Shown piece by piece: positions 23,316 to 32,724 of a stretch of DNA of 64,000 nucleotides. The translations under genes and the position numbers were made by a program. The notes beneath the pieces were generated by a model. It was given only the letters and a program-made list of their open reading frames with translations, made no database searches and had not been told where the DNA came from. How positions within the stretch are numbered: position 1 is the stretch's first letter; each line of letters opens with the position of its first letter. Source of the stretch: Paraspadella gotoi. Its lineage: Eukaryota; Chaetognatha. The stretch is from positions 15,870,081 to 15,934,080 of the forward strand of contig CM119270.1 in the NCBI GenBank assembly GCA_051294375.1. The letters are read 5' to 3'.

Positions 23316-23317
23316 AT
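23220..23317. repeat. Imperfect (CT)n microsatellite
   Basis: CT-rich run equivalent to 9863-9951 in copy 1. In the Ect2 transcript it is a (GA)n tract directly after the donor of the 23323-23453 exon. Confidence 0.85.
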
Positions 23318-23322
23318 CCAAC

Positions 23323-23453
23323 CTGCATCTTGAGGCCTGACCGAGTGCGAGATCTCATTCAACTTCAGAGGGAGAAGAATTTGTACGGCCCTTGCCACGC
23401 CCCCCACGCGAGGACTGGACATCCGGGCGCCGCTTGCAGACCCGAGGGAATCG
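23323..23453 (-). CDS. Ect2: Ect2 early-PH exon, copy 2
   Basis: Duplicate of 9974-10104 with the same length (131 bases) but different indels. It starts after a CT-rich acceptor ending CTCAGCG and ends at GATGCAG|GTTGG. Around the middle it reads TACAAATTCTTCTCC where copy 1 reads TACAATTCTTCTCC. This recovers a Tyr-Lys-Phe-Phe stretch more like the family's PH strand (YKHIHL). As in copy 1, the exon is bracketed by (GA)n on its high-coordinate side and (CT)n on its low side. Lying nearer to exon 25606-25688, it would be the first partner encountered by splicing. Confidence 0.75.
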
Positions 23454-23734
23454 CTGAGAGAGAGGAGGCGAGGAGGAAGGAGGAGGAGAAGGAGGAGGAG
23501 GAGGAGGAGAAAGGGAAAAAAGGAAACAGTTGAAGAAAAGGAGAAAAGAAAATAATGAGTGACAAGAAATAAATAATGAAGAAAACAGATGATGCGATAA
23601 GTCGGCATCGGATGAGAGAGAAACAATTGATACAGGATGGTGAAAGGAGAGGAGAAAAAATGGGGAGAGGGATACGAGAGAGAAAGGATGTCATAGGGAA
23701 AAGGGTTGCGGGGGATTTTAGAAATTCATTGGTT

Positions 23735-24020
23735 TTCGGGGTTTCCTAGACTTTAGATTTGGAGATATTCGAGGTTTCGGAACCTTAGGGTTTTTTGGGA
23801 TCTCGGTGTTTGGGCTTCGGGGTTTTGGAATCTCAGGGTTTCAGGGTTCGGGACCTTTGGGTTTCAGAATCTCAGGGTTTTCAGGGTTTGATCAGGAGTT
23901 TGGGGTTATGGGTTTCGGAATTTCAGGGTTTCGGATTCCTGGGGTTTGAGTGTTCGGGTTTCAGAACCTCGGGGTTTGGAATATCGCGGTTTTGGGTTTT
24001 GGAATCTCAAGGTTTGGGGG
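23735..24020 (+). repeat. GGGTTTC minisatellite, copy 2
   Basis: Same degenerate GGGTTTC/GGAATCTCAG array as 10370-10665, with different small indels. Confidence 0.75.
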
Positions 24021-24599
24021 ACTGCCATCTCCGTTTTCCGATTTCTCTGGCTCAAACTCAATTTCGATAAAAAACAGATTTCGTCCCTGGGAATTTACCC
24101 CCGAGGTCGGTCCTTTTTCGTCGTCGTCTCCGTTTTGTCGTCGTCGTCTCGTCGTCGTCTCGGCTCGTGTTCTTCTGTTGTCGTTGTTATCGTTGTTGTC
24201 GTTATCGGGTATTTTTTCCTCACTGTCGTTTGATTTTTTTCGCCATCGTCTTTGTCTTCTGCATTTTGGTCATCAGACTTTTTATGAAGCAGAATTAGTT
24301 CTTATTCAGGACAATTACGTCGTCGTACGTCATCGTCTGTGCGTCGTGTCGTCGTTCTTCGTCGTTCGCGTGTCTATAAATCTCGCTCATCGTCTGTGGT
24401 CGTCTCTGTCGTTCATTCGTCGTCGTGCAATCATCGTCGTCGTCCTCGTAAGTTATCGTCTTGTGTCTTCGTTCCAATCTCACTCCTGATCCGCGTCTCG
24501 ATTTTCCTTAAGAACGAAAATCATAGAGAATCTTTATCGTCTTTTTTCTTCGTCGATGTCATTGATCAGTCCCGCGACTCGTCCGCCTCTGCAGGGATT

Positions 24600-24872
24600 T
24601 ATCGTTGCATTATGACAAGGTTGCGAATGGTCATTATTATCGTTTTGTCATTGATGACAAGGTTGCGGATGTTCAATTATTATCGTTTGTCATTGATGAA
24701 CAAGGTTGCGTATGGCATTATTATCGTTTGTCATTGATGACAAGGTTGCGGATTGCATTATTATCGTTTGTCATTGATGACAAGGTTGCGTATGGCATTA
24801 TTATCGNNNNNNNNNNNNNNNNNNNNNNNNNTTTGTCATTGATGACAAGGTTGCGGATGGCATTATTATCGC
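24600..24872 (+). repeat. 40-bp minisatellite interrupted by a gap
   Basis: Tandem 40-bp units that read TTTGTCATTGATGACAAGGT followed by TGCGGATGGCATTATTATCG. Five full units are visible before the N gap and one after. Each unit holds a small palindromic core (GTCATTGATGAC). At the equivalent place in copy 1 (about 11164-11200) there is a single unit. Confidence 0.85.
24807..24831. other. Assembly gap (25 N)
   Basis: Exactly 25 N inside the 40-bp array, so the true unit number is unknown. Confidence 0.98.
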
Positions 24873-25605
24873 GTTTTTAGTTTTGACAGTCAGTTTCATC
24901 TCGGTGGTCTTTTTTTTTTTAAATTGTTGATTCATGATCATTGTTGTCTTTAAATTTATTTTAGTATATTAAAAGTTTTCTAAGAACGTTAAGTTGATTA
25001 ACTGACATTTTTATTTTCGTATTGTTGTTAACTTTCTCACGTTTTCGTCGAGTTTATCCATTAGAGATTATAAATAAATTAAAAAGAAAAATTAATGAAT
25101 AAAATTAATGATACCAGACTAATTAATTCTTCTAACGCCCGAGAAAGTCAGTTCGTCAAAATATCCCTCTCAACCACAATATCGTACGATGACCGCGTCA
25201 GCGACATTGTCATTGTCATCCAACTAATTGGCATTGTTGATTGATATCCAAATCATTGTCGATGCCATCCAAGTCTTAACTATTGCCATTGCCATTGAAG
25301 TCCTTGCCATCGAAATCATCGTCTTCTAAGTCATTGTCATTATCATGGTCGTTATCATTATCATTGTCAATGTCTTTATCATTGTCTTCATCATTGTGAA
25401 TGTCTTTATCATTTTCAATGTCATTCTCATTGTCATTGTCGATGTCTTTATCATTGTCATTATCATTGTCTTCATCATTGTCACAGTCTTTATCATTGTC
25501 AATGTCATTATCATAGTCATTATCAATGTCAAAATTCGTCATTATCATCGTCATTATCATAGTCATAAATCAAGCCACAAAAAAAAATAGCAATCTGCTT
25601 CTCAC
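24873..25605. other. Ect2 intron sequence with a short repeat
   Basis: AT-rich sequence without exons. From 25325 it becomes a GTCATT/ATC repeat that ends close to the Ect2 donor at 25605. Confidence 0.55.
25325..25560. repeat. ATTGTC/ATTATC hexamer-type repeat
   Basis: Repeated ATCATTGTC and ATTATCATTGTC units. The - strand frame is open and gives an Asp/Asn-rich string; the + strand gives a Val/Ile string. Both are translations of the repeat and have no gene context. Confidence 0.85.
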
Positions 25606-25688
25606 TTGAATAAGAAGAGCGTGAGATTTTCTCCGGCGGAGAAGCCGTCCCCCATTTCCGTCACGTCCAGACTTCCACTCAACGACCG
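25606..25688 (-). CDS. Ect2: Ect2 exon: DH to PH linker and first PH strand
   Basis: Short 83-base exon of Ect2, read from 25688 downward after acceptor TCCGCTCAG. In phase 0 it encodes 27 residues, beginning RSLSGSLDVTEMGDGF and ending AGENLTLFLF, plus two bases (AA) that become Asn with the next exon. This matches ECT2 HRSLVQRVETISLGEHP and GEQVTLFLFND, where the linker helix enters the PH domain. The donor on the - strand is TTCAA|GTGAGA. Splicing joins it back to the exon ending LLSSQ at 26183 and on to FNDSLAVCKRRR in either duplicate exon (23323-23453 or 9974-10104). The frame is fully intact. Confidence 0.9.
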
Positions 25689-25728
25689 CTGAGCGGAGAA
25701 AAAAAGATGGCGGAACGATTCAAGAGTC

Positions 25729-25731
25729 GGA

Positions 25732-25770
<39 letters not shown>

Positions 25771-25829
25771 CTCCTCTCACTCTCTCTGTCTCCCACCAAT
25801 TATCTCCGGCGTTCCTTGAGTGTGTGTGC

Positions 25830-25873
<44 letters not shown>
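25729..25873. repeat. Paired (GA)n and (CT)n tracts
   Basis: A GA run (about 25729-25770) is followed about 60 bases later by a CT run (25831-25873). The two are complementary on one strand and could fold into a hairpin in the Ect2 intron transcript. Confidence 0.85.
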
Positions 25874-25879
<6 letters not shown>

Positions 25880-26182
25880 CCAAAATGTCACACGATGACA
25901 TTCGCATCGACGTTTAATTAATTCTGAATAGAAAACATTTCATACGCTTTATGCTTACCTGCTAATCTGTTATAATTATTGTTTGTTTTTTTTTGCTTCT
26001 TGGCATAAGATTGTTTTACGTATGAGTTCACAATATAACCGATTTTAATCAAAAATAAAATCCTTTTTTCTCTTTTATTTTCCTCTTAACCCCTAACTCC
26101 TTCCTGTCCCACCCCCTCTCTCTCTCTCCCCACCCTCCCCCCTTTTGGAAGTGTCCGTTTCTTTCCCTGTTTTAATTAAAAC

Positions 26183-26346
26183 CTGCGAGGACAGAAGCGA
26201 CGGCGGGCAATTTTCAATCTTGTTCAGGATGTCGAACATTCCTATGAGGCCCTCCGTCGTTCGCTTGGCCTCGTTTATGCTCGACACGGTCCTTTTAAGA
26301 GACTCCAAGGCTTTTTCCAGGGGCTCGTGGTCGGGCGACGATTCGT
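26183..26346 (-). CDS. Ect2: Ect2 exon: C-terminal helices of the DH domain
   Basis: Exon of Ect2 read from 26346 downward after acceptor CATGATTAAG. Two bases (AC) combine with the G left by the upstream exon to give Asp. It then encodes ESSPDHEPLEKALESLKRTV, SSINEAKRTTEG, MFDILNKIENCPP and SLLSSQ. The family has the same order (DKSTLEKAIGSLKEVM, HINEDKRKTEAQ, IFDVVYEVDGCPANLLSS), the last DH helix and the start of the DH-PH linker. The donor is TCGCAG|GTTTTA, phase 0. The reading frame is open throughout without correction. Its neighbours are the DH exon at 26750 upstream and the linker exon at 25606 downstream. Confidence 0.94.
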
Positions 26347-26658
26347 CTTAATCATGAATGAGAGAATCGTTTGATTGAACGTACAATATAATTTTTTTTT
26401 TTTTTTTAGAGAATTGTAACAACGAAAAAGAAAGGATTACTTCAATATGGCTAAAGGATTACTTCAATTTTTTTTTTAAATTCATTGTCTTCTCTTTCTG
26501 TATTATACTTTTATATATTTCTATTACAATCTTTTTTTTTCTCTCCTCTCTCTTTCTCTCTTGCCTTCTTTATCTCTCTCTCTCTTTTTACGTGATTAAA
26601 AAGGAATAAAAAAACGATAAGAGCAAAGCTAACCACTAACCAATCTGGCAACCGTCAA

Positions 26659-26661
<3 letters not shown>

Positions 26662-26732
<71 letters not shown>

Positions 26733-26743
26733 TCTCTCTCTCC
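26662..26743. repeat. (CT)n microsatellite
   Basis: Near-perfect CT run ending six bases from the donor of the 26750-26873 exon. In the Ect2 transcript it is a (GA)n tract. Confidence 0.93.
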
Positions 26744-26749
26744 CTCTAC

Positions 26750-26873
26750 CTGTTCTCCGGATCAAATCTGCAGCAGCAGCAGGGACGGCAGGCGCTTGCA
26801 CCGGAGCGAATCATCAGCGCCATCAAGTTTTGCTTCTTGGCTTCCGTTTTTCCGTCAACTCTTTTAGTTTCTC
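26750..26873 (-). CDS. Ect2: Ect2 exon: DH core, with indel errors
   Basis: Exon of Ect2 covering the third conserved block of the DH domain. Read from 26873 downward after acceptor GATTGACAG it starts EKLKELTEKRKPRSK, in phase with the end of the upstream exon. It shifts frame near the GCAAAACTTGATG stretch into LMALMIRS. It then contains TGCAAGCGCCTGCCGTCCC and a CTG run, where the family has RPVQRLPS followed by leucines. One extra base on each side of the GGTG, and one missing base before ATTTGATCCGG, would restore an uninterrupted DH reading ending LIRRT and donor CAG|GTAGAG. The conserved protein signal is strong while the nucleotide frame is not, so assembly error is the likely cause. 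It is flanked by CT and GA tracts. Confidence 0.85.
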
Positions 26874-26984
26874 CTGTCAATCAATCAATCAATCAATCAA
26901 TATCAGTCCTTTATCAATCTATAATTCTTTTGTTAATATAAGAGAAGTAGCTTGTTTAATTCGATAGCCTAGATATAAGAGAAA

Positions 26985-27112
26985 GAGAGAGGAGAAGGAG
27001 AGAGAGAGAGAGAGAGAGGAGAGAAGAAGAGAGAGAGAGAGAGAGAGAGGAGAAAGAAGGAAAGAGGAGAGAGAAGAAAAGAAGAAGAAAGAAAAAGAAA
27101 GAAAGAAAGAAA

Positions 27113-27144
<32 letters not shown>

Positions 27145-27146
27145 AT
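26985..27146. repeat. (GA)n and (GAAA)n microsatellites
   Basis: GA runs (about 26985-27075) pass into GAAA repeats (about 27093-27146). In the Ect2 transcript this is a pyrimidine-rich tract within the intron upstream of the 26750-26873 exon. Confidence 0.9.
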
Positions 27147-27168
27147 ACAGACAGACGGACGGACGGAC

Positions 27169-27332
27169 CTTAAATCTCGCGTTCGTCTCCTCGAGCCTCA
27201 AAATCTTTTCCTTCGTCTGCTCGAAAAAGTTGATAAATTCTGGATAAACTTTGAGGAAGTCGTCAGTCTGTCGGAGGAGGATGTGGCCGATGCTCGAGTC
27301 CTCCGTCCAGAACGCCATCGTATTCTCCAGCT
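27169..27332 (-). CDS. Ect2: Ect2 exon: central DH helices
   Basis: Exon of Ect2, 164 bases, read from 27332 downward after acceptor CTCCCCAG. Two bases (AG) complete a Glu codon with the upstream exon; then come 54 codons. Residues include LENTMAFWTEDSSIGHI, QTDDFLKVYPEF and INFFEQTKEKIL, ending ETNARFK. These align with the family's NWDESKSIGDIFL, KDLVKTYPPFVNFFEMSKET and KPRFHAFL. The donor is TTTAAG|GTCCGT, phase 0. The frame is intact. Upstream it joins KMLK at 29687; downstream it joins EKLKELTEKRK at 26873. The 3' intron carries long GA/GAAA tracts. Confidence 0.94.
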
Positions 27333-29686
27333 CTGGGGAGGCAAGGGGTGTGGGGGGGGGGATTTGGACGGAAAGGGTCTGGTTAAGAAAACCTCGGCTC
27401 TTTTAGATTCTTGCGCGCCGAAATTTGATTCGTTGAATTTTATACGAACGAGACTTGTTGTAATCTTTCGTTTGTGACTCTTAGTTAGTTTGTACAATAT
27501 TTAATCGCAGGTAATATTGATCATATATACGCCATCTTGTTTAAACTCACTATCGCTCCAGATAAATTGGCAATGATTAGAGTGTCTCAGTTGAAGGAGC
27601 CCATGTAATAAAAGACCCATACGTTTGACGTTATTGTGTTTCATAAATCATCTTCGGGGGAAAAAAGTAAAAAATAAAAAAGAGAAACCAAAAAAAAAAG
27701 AGCATCGATCAAATTTAAACATTAATGATAATCGTTTCCCGCGAGGGAAATCAGGCGACGACTTTCGACCGGAAAACAACGACGAACAATTTCGTCTTCG
27801 TAGTCGTCGTTTTCGTCGTCGTCATCGTTGTTGTTGTTTTCGTTGTTGTTGTTGTTGTTCCCTCCATCAGTCGTCATGAAAGAAAGATGAAAGAAGAAGA
27901 TAGGGAACGAATGAGCGATTAGAGTACATTGATAAGCAAAATAAAAACTAGTATTGTGTGAAATAAACGAAATAGATAAGATAGTTTAATCTTTGACTCT
28001 TGCTTATATCAATTTTAAATTTATTTAATTCGGTATTTTATACATAATTCGCGATAAAGCTTAAAAAAAAAATTGAATAAAGAAATTGCTCAAGGGAATT
28101 AACTTTCATCCCAAGATATAGAACTCGACTGCAAATTTAAAACATATCGGATTTTTTAAACATTTTTTTCTTTCGTCGGAAAAAAGGGAAAAAAAGGGAA
28201 AAAAGGAGCCGAGCGAGAAGATTATATCCTTATTCAGTGAGAAATGATATTCGCTTTTTTTTTATGTCTCTCATAATAAAAACAATTCTTTTCACCGAGT
28301 TAATGCGAAACGACAGCAGTTTCTTTGCTCAACGCTGGGCGTCAGCAGCTGCAACAGAAGCCGCAGCGTGTTTGGCAGTTGCAGCAACTGCAAAGAGGAA
28401 GACGACAATCAATCAGCTTCCAAGATGAGCAAAAACTTATATTACCATATTTATAAAAGAAATGTTTCGAATATTCACTATACAGACATGAGTAATCAAA
28501 TCCTGCTTTTCTAAAAACAAATCGGATTATTGTATTTTCCGGGAACAGGGTCAAGAAAACAAAAGTCTTGTACAATCGGATCATCGACACGGGTTCGTTT
28601 CCCGATGGAATGAAGCCTCTCTTCTCATTGGTTCGTTTCGATGACGATTCATCCAATCAGAGAGTCCCCGGTAGATTTCATCCGAGTCTCGGATCCGATT
28701 CCATTCTTGGTTCCGATTCCATCTGTGTTCTAGGCGTCAGTCTTAGGTGCCAACGCGCCAATCTACAAAGGTGCCAACGCCCCCGGTTTTAGGCGCCAAC
28801 GCAGTCAGTCTTAGGTGCCAACGCCCGAAGTTTAAAGCGTCAACAACGACAACAAAGTTCTGGACTTCCGCGAAAATGGATCACGACGTCGGATTTCTTT
28901 CTCCCCGGTGTCCGATTGCGAACGACTCAAAAAAAAAAAAGAATTGAGAAAATTCATTTCATATCATAAGAACTCACTTACTGCGGAACTTTAAACAATA
29001 TTTTGGCAATCGTGCTTCTTTACCTTTGTTTGTATGCATATTGTTTTGTTTACTTCACTTTTTTACTCATTCTCGAGCTCAAAATCTCGAATTTCTTTCG
29101 TCTCGGACCGAATTTCGTTTTTCCCACTCGAAAGTTAGTTTGGTCATTCCATTCTTCCCCCAACCCACCCCACCCCACCCAATCTACTCAACCCCTACCC
29201 CCTCCCTACTCCCACCTCCACCTCGGTCCCTTACTCCAACAAATGCTTTTTTTTTCCTACTTTATATTCGAACGAAAAAAAAAAAGCATTTAATTTTGAA
29301 AATAATTCCCAGGGTTTTTATTTAAATTCGCCGATTAGTAACCAGTTTTTCTGGTAACCGGAGTGAAATTTGTAGGCAAATACTTGGTAATTGTATTACT
29401 TTTGGCTCCCGAAGTAACTTGATATTCAGTAACCAATTTAAATGGGAATCGAACCTTCGTAAATGTTCTCACCCAACCATGACCCCGTCAACGTTTCGAT
29501 ACTATCATATCATTTCATATCAACTCATATTATAGAACACATCATATCATATCATTCGTCTGTCGACACCCTCGTTTCCTAAACTGACCCCGAGAACCCC
29601 TCACCCCTCCTCCACCCCGTTAGCCGTCCTCTCCCTCTCTCATCAGAAACTCTCTCCACCGTCCCTTACCCTTCGAAAAGACTCAC
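27333..29686 (-). other. Long Ect2 intron
   Basis: About 2.35 kb without a confident exon. It contains GTC/GTT-rich sequence near 27795-27860, a Gln-rich + strand frame near 28345-28430 that I could not support, and a short repeat near 28730-28850. Inverted CCAAT-type motifs lie near 28626-28660, and there are C-rich CCCCACCC repeats near 29160-29215. Confidence 0.5.
28730..28850. repeat. Short GGTGCCAACGC repeat
   Basis: The phrase AGGTGCCAACGC or AGGCGCCAACGC occurs four times (about 28746, 28770, 28792, 28814), with related GGCGTCAGTC and GCGTCAAC phrases around it. Spacing is irregular, about 20-25 bases. Confidence 0.65.
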
Positions 29687-29879
29687 CCTTCAGCATCTTC
29701 CCGTGAGCCTCGTGAATCTTGACCACGTGACCGAAGACGAGTTTCACGTCCGTCGCCTCCAGAATCCTTCCTTCTCCCTCTCCCTCTCTCTCTTCTTCCA
29801 ACTCCGTCTTCAACGTCATCAAGAGTTCCAACGAGTCCACGTAGTTTCTCTCCGTCTCTAGGAGTTCCCGCGCCACCAT
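29687..29879 (-). CDS. Ect2: Ect2 exon: start of the DH (RhoGEF) domain
   Basis: First DH exon of Ect2 in the window, 193 bases read from 29879 downward after acceptor CCAAACGCCAG. It begins in phase 0 with MVARELLETERNYVDSLELL, the conserved DH region 1 that includes the catalytic Glu (family: VFHELYQTESNYVDIL). It then has a short Glu/Gly-rich loop, ILEATDVKLVFGHVVKIHEA and HGKMLK, matching ILAPEEIKTIFGSIPDI and IKEDL. The donor is AAGG|GTGAGT (phase 1). The ATG at the exon edge is probably internal, because Ect2 proteins carry N-terminal BRCT repeats; no BRCT exon was recognised at higher coordinates. The acceptor tract is unusually C-rich, making the + strand G-rich. Confidence 0.93.
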
Positions 29880-30468
29880 CTGGCGTTTGGAGAGCGGGGT
29901 GGCTGGGGTGGCTGGAGAAGTGGGAAGTGGTGGGTGAGGGTGGGGTGAAAGGTTGGGCGGAGCGGGGATGGGAGGGGGTTTTCCGGGAAGGGGGTAGAAG
30001 GTGAGGGGTAAAAAGGGTTAAGTCATTCCGATGAATTCGTGGCACAAAAAAAAATTCTGAAATAAACTGGAAATGGTGGAATTAAGTTACAGGGTCTGTC
30101 TTTTGGACTGGAACAACCATTACATTATCTGAAGGCTTATGAAAGAAAGATTCAAAAAAGATAAATTAAAGTCTTATGAACTTATATGAACAAATTTATT
30201 GTTACTTTAATTTCAAAACGTTTTTAATTATTTAAAAGATAAAGACTGATACTTAAGTCATAATATAATTATATTTTTTGACGATTGATAAATAAGATGT
30301 TTTTTGTTTTTTTGTTTTTTTTTACTTATTTTTCGTCCAAAAGATTTCAACAACCCGATAAAATGATTCCAGACTCAAGACCCTTTATGGAATAAGAAAG
30401 TGAGATCCAGAGAGAGAGTAGAGAGAGACAGACGAGAAGGAGAGAAGAGGAGAGAGAGAGAGAGAGAC

Positions 30469-30509
<41 letters not shown>

Positions 30510-30695
30510 TTTTATTCACTTTTGTCGCCGACTTTTTCCTGTTTTCCATCGATCGAGGTTTCGTCGTCGCCAGCCTCTCTCCTGCGGAAAAGGAGAGGAT
30601 GAAAGGAGAAAAAGGAGGAAGGAAAGGGGAGAAAAGAAGGTAGGAAAAGGGAGAAAATAGAAAGAAAAAGTGGGGAAATAGTGGGGGAAAAGAGG
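29880..30695. other. No recognisable gene; G-rich then AT-rich then purine-rich
   Basis: 29885-30010 is G-rich on + (GGGGTGGCTGG and similar), which is the C-rich acceptor tract of the first DH exon on -. AT-rich sequence follows, then a (GA)n microsatellite at about 30411-30506 and purine-rich DNA leading into duplication B. Confidence 0.5.
30411..30506. repeat. (GA)n microsatellite
   Basis: GA repeats with a few interruptions, cleanest at about 30476-30506. Confidence 0.88.
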
Positions 30696-31400
30696 AAGAA
30701 AAAGATAATAAAAGGGTGAGAATAGGAAGGAAAAGAGAGGAGGGGAAGAAAGGAGAAAGGAAGGAGGAAATGAGGAAAAAAGAGAAGAAAAAGGATGAGG
30801 GAAAAAAGAGGAAGAGAAGAAAGGGAAAGATAAGAAAAGGAAAAAAAAACATTGAAGAAGCAAACGGGATATAAAAATTATTTAGAAGTAAGTCAGAAAA
30901 GGTAGTGTGAATTGAGCAAGGTTGCAAAAAGAAGAAAAAAAGAGAAAAAAAGGAAAGAAACAGAAAAAAAAAGAAAAAGGTTAAAGAGATAATAAAGTAG
31001 GTCAGAAAAGGTAATGAGAGAAGGTAAGGAGAAAAAAGGGTAAGGAATGGCCGTTTGGGGCGGAGGAGGGAGGAAAGCAGGATATAAGGAAAAGACGGTT
31101 ATTGTTCCACATTTTTTGCAATCTTTTCTCCTTTTTTTTTATATTCCCTTTTTTTTTATTTCGCTTCTGATAAGAAAATCTCATCCGCCAAAGACCATCA
31201 GCCAAACACCATCCGCCAAACTCGTTTCACCAACAGCAATACAATTTCCACTTGCCTCCGTCACCTCCATCTCTTTCTTTCTTTTTTTTTCTTTTTTTTT
31301 CGTCAACTTTTCTGCTTCTTTTTTCATTCATCTTTACTTCTTTTCTTTCTCCTCAATGTTTCCATTCTCCTTCCACACCGGAAAATATGGATGCGTCTCC

Positions 31401-31537
<137 letters not shown>

Positions 31538-32593
31538 CCTCCCAAAAAATTAGAATGAGAAAGAGAGTTTTAGAAAAGCGCCGTAACTCTAGTTAATTTG
31601 TCGCTTTGTCTTTCTCACTAAAAATACTACGCGTAAAAAAAACCCTCTGGCTTTGTATGTCCGTCTATCTGTCTATCTGCCTTCACATTTCCCCTCACTC
31701 GACCCAACCGATTTCTCCCCCTTTCTATCAATCCTCCCGATTTCGCCGAAAACGCTTTTTCCCCTTTTTCTTGATTTCTTCGTATCTACTTTCCTTTTCT
31801 CGGCCTTTTTCCTTCTTACTTACTTATGCCACACTTGTTCTATTTTTATTTTTATTCTCTTCTCTTCTCTTTTCTTTTTCGCGGTTCTTTTTATTTCGTC
31901 TTCTTCCTCTACCCTTTCCCCTTACGTTTCGGAGGCTCTGTCCCCCCCAAAAAATACTATCGTCAAGGCGTCTCAAGGTTAAATTTACTGCTGATTTTTA
32001 TGTAAGTTCCTCGACTGTCTTTCTCTCTCATCAACTTTTCTTTTTTTTCTTTTTTTCTTTCCTCTCCTCTCCTTCTTCCTCCCTCCTCTCTTTCCCCCCC
32101 CCAAGTTCTCATATTGCTAGCCGCCGCTTGCCGCTGCTTGCCTCTGTTGAGATCAACCGCAAAGAAAAACCTAAATATATTTCTGACTTCAGTGATTTTT
32201 TTTTTCCTTAATCGAGTTTCATTCGTGAATGAAAAGTTCAAAGGAGCGAAGGAACTGTGAGAACGGACGAGTTTAGGGTTCAAAGATGAGATACGCCTTC
32301 GAACCGTGAAGCGTGATAGGTTCAGCAAAGGTGAAAATGTCCTTTAAAGTTGCTTCCAGGTTGAAAAGTCACCGGAAGACGTTTAAACCTTCACAGATTG
32401 AGCCTTTCTCGGGGATTTTGCGGGGGCGGCGGAGACTAAATTGTTCTCACTGCTGTATTTTTACACTTTGACTTACTTTTACGTGTACTTATCCTTTCAA
32501 TCTCCTACCCCCCTCCCACATCTTCCACCTCTCCCCCTCCCTTCTCCCACCCTCTTCCACTTCCTCCCCTCGCCTCTCTCCTCCCCCTCTAAC

Positions 32594-32724
32594 CTGTAAA
32601 AGTAATAGAAATAACCTCCCCCTGCGAGAAGAGAGAGAACGACTGAGCGCCAAAAGTTGTCGAGGAAGTAAGAGAGGAAGATGACGCCGACGACGACGAC
32701 GAAGGCCACGCCTCCCGTCTCCAT
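32594..32724 (-). CDS. Putative first coding exon with membrane anchor
   Basis: Gene not recognised. On the - strand an ATG in a strong Kozak context (GTCGCCATGG) opens a frame. It begins METGGVAFVVVVGVIF and continues through LSYFLDNFW, VVLSLLAGGGYF and YYFY. It ends at donor TTTTACAG|GTTAGA after 43 codons and two bases. Two hydrophobic stretches (about residues 5-20 and 27-43) suggest one or two membrane spans or a signal anchor. The upstream - strand sequence is C/G-rich and promoter-like. In the duplicate (44559-44694) the ATG is lost by a deletion. The next exon was not found. Part of the valine run is encoded by (GTC)n, so chance coding from a repeat is possible. Confidence 0.45.

Larger units (their letters stand above)
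18163..24660. repeat. Duplication A, copy 2
   Basis: Collinear repeat of 3679-3984 plus 5538-11200, again carrying Cadps exons on + and the last two Ect2 exons on -. It lacks the 3985-5537 segment; in its place lies an array of the 36-bp minisatellite. Many homopolymer-length and single-base differences break frames that are intact in copy 1, as expected for a less polished assembly of an allelic sequence. Confidence 0.85.

Noticed and set aside
28237-28428. Gln-rich (plus) or Ala-rich (plus, other frame) possible exon
   Set aside because: Neither frame has a convincing donor/acceptor pair or recognisable domain, and it lies in an Ect2 intron on the opposite strand.
30400-30660. Arg/Glu-rich frames over GA tracts
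   Set aside because: Pure repeat translation; likewise 25679-25898, 31324-31545 and 52920-53111.
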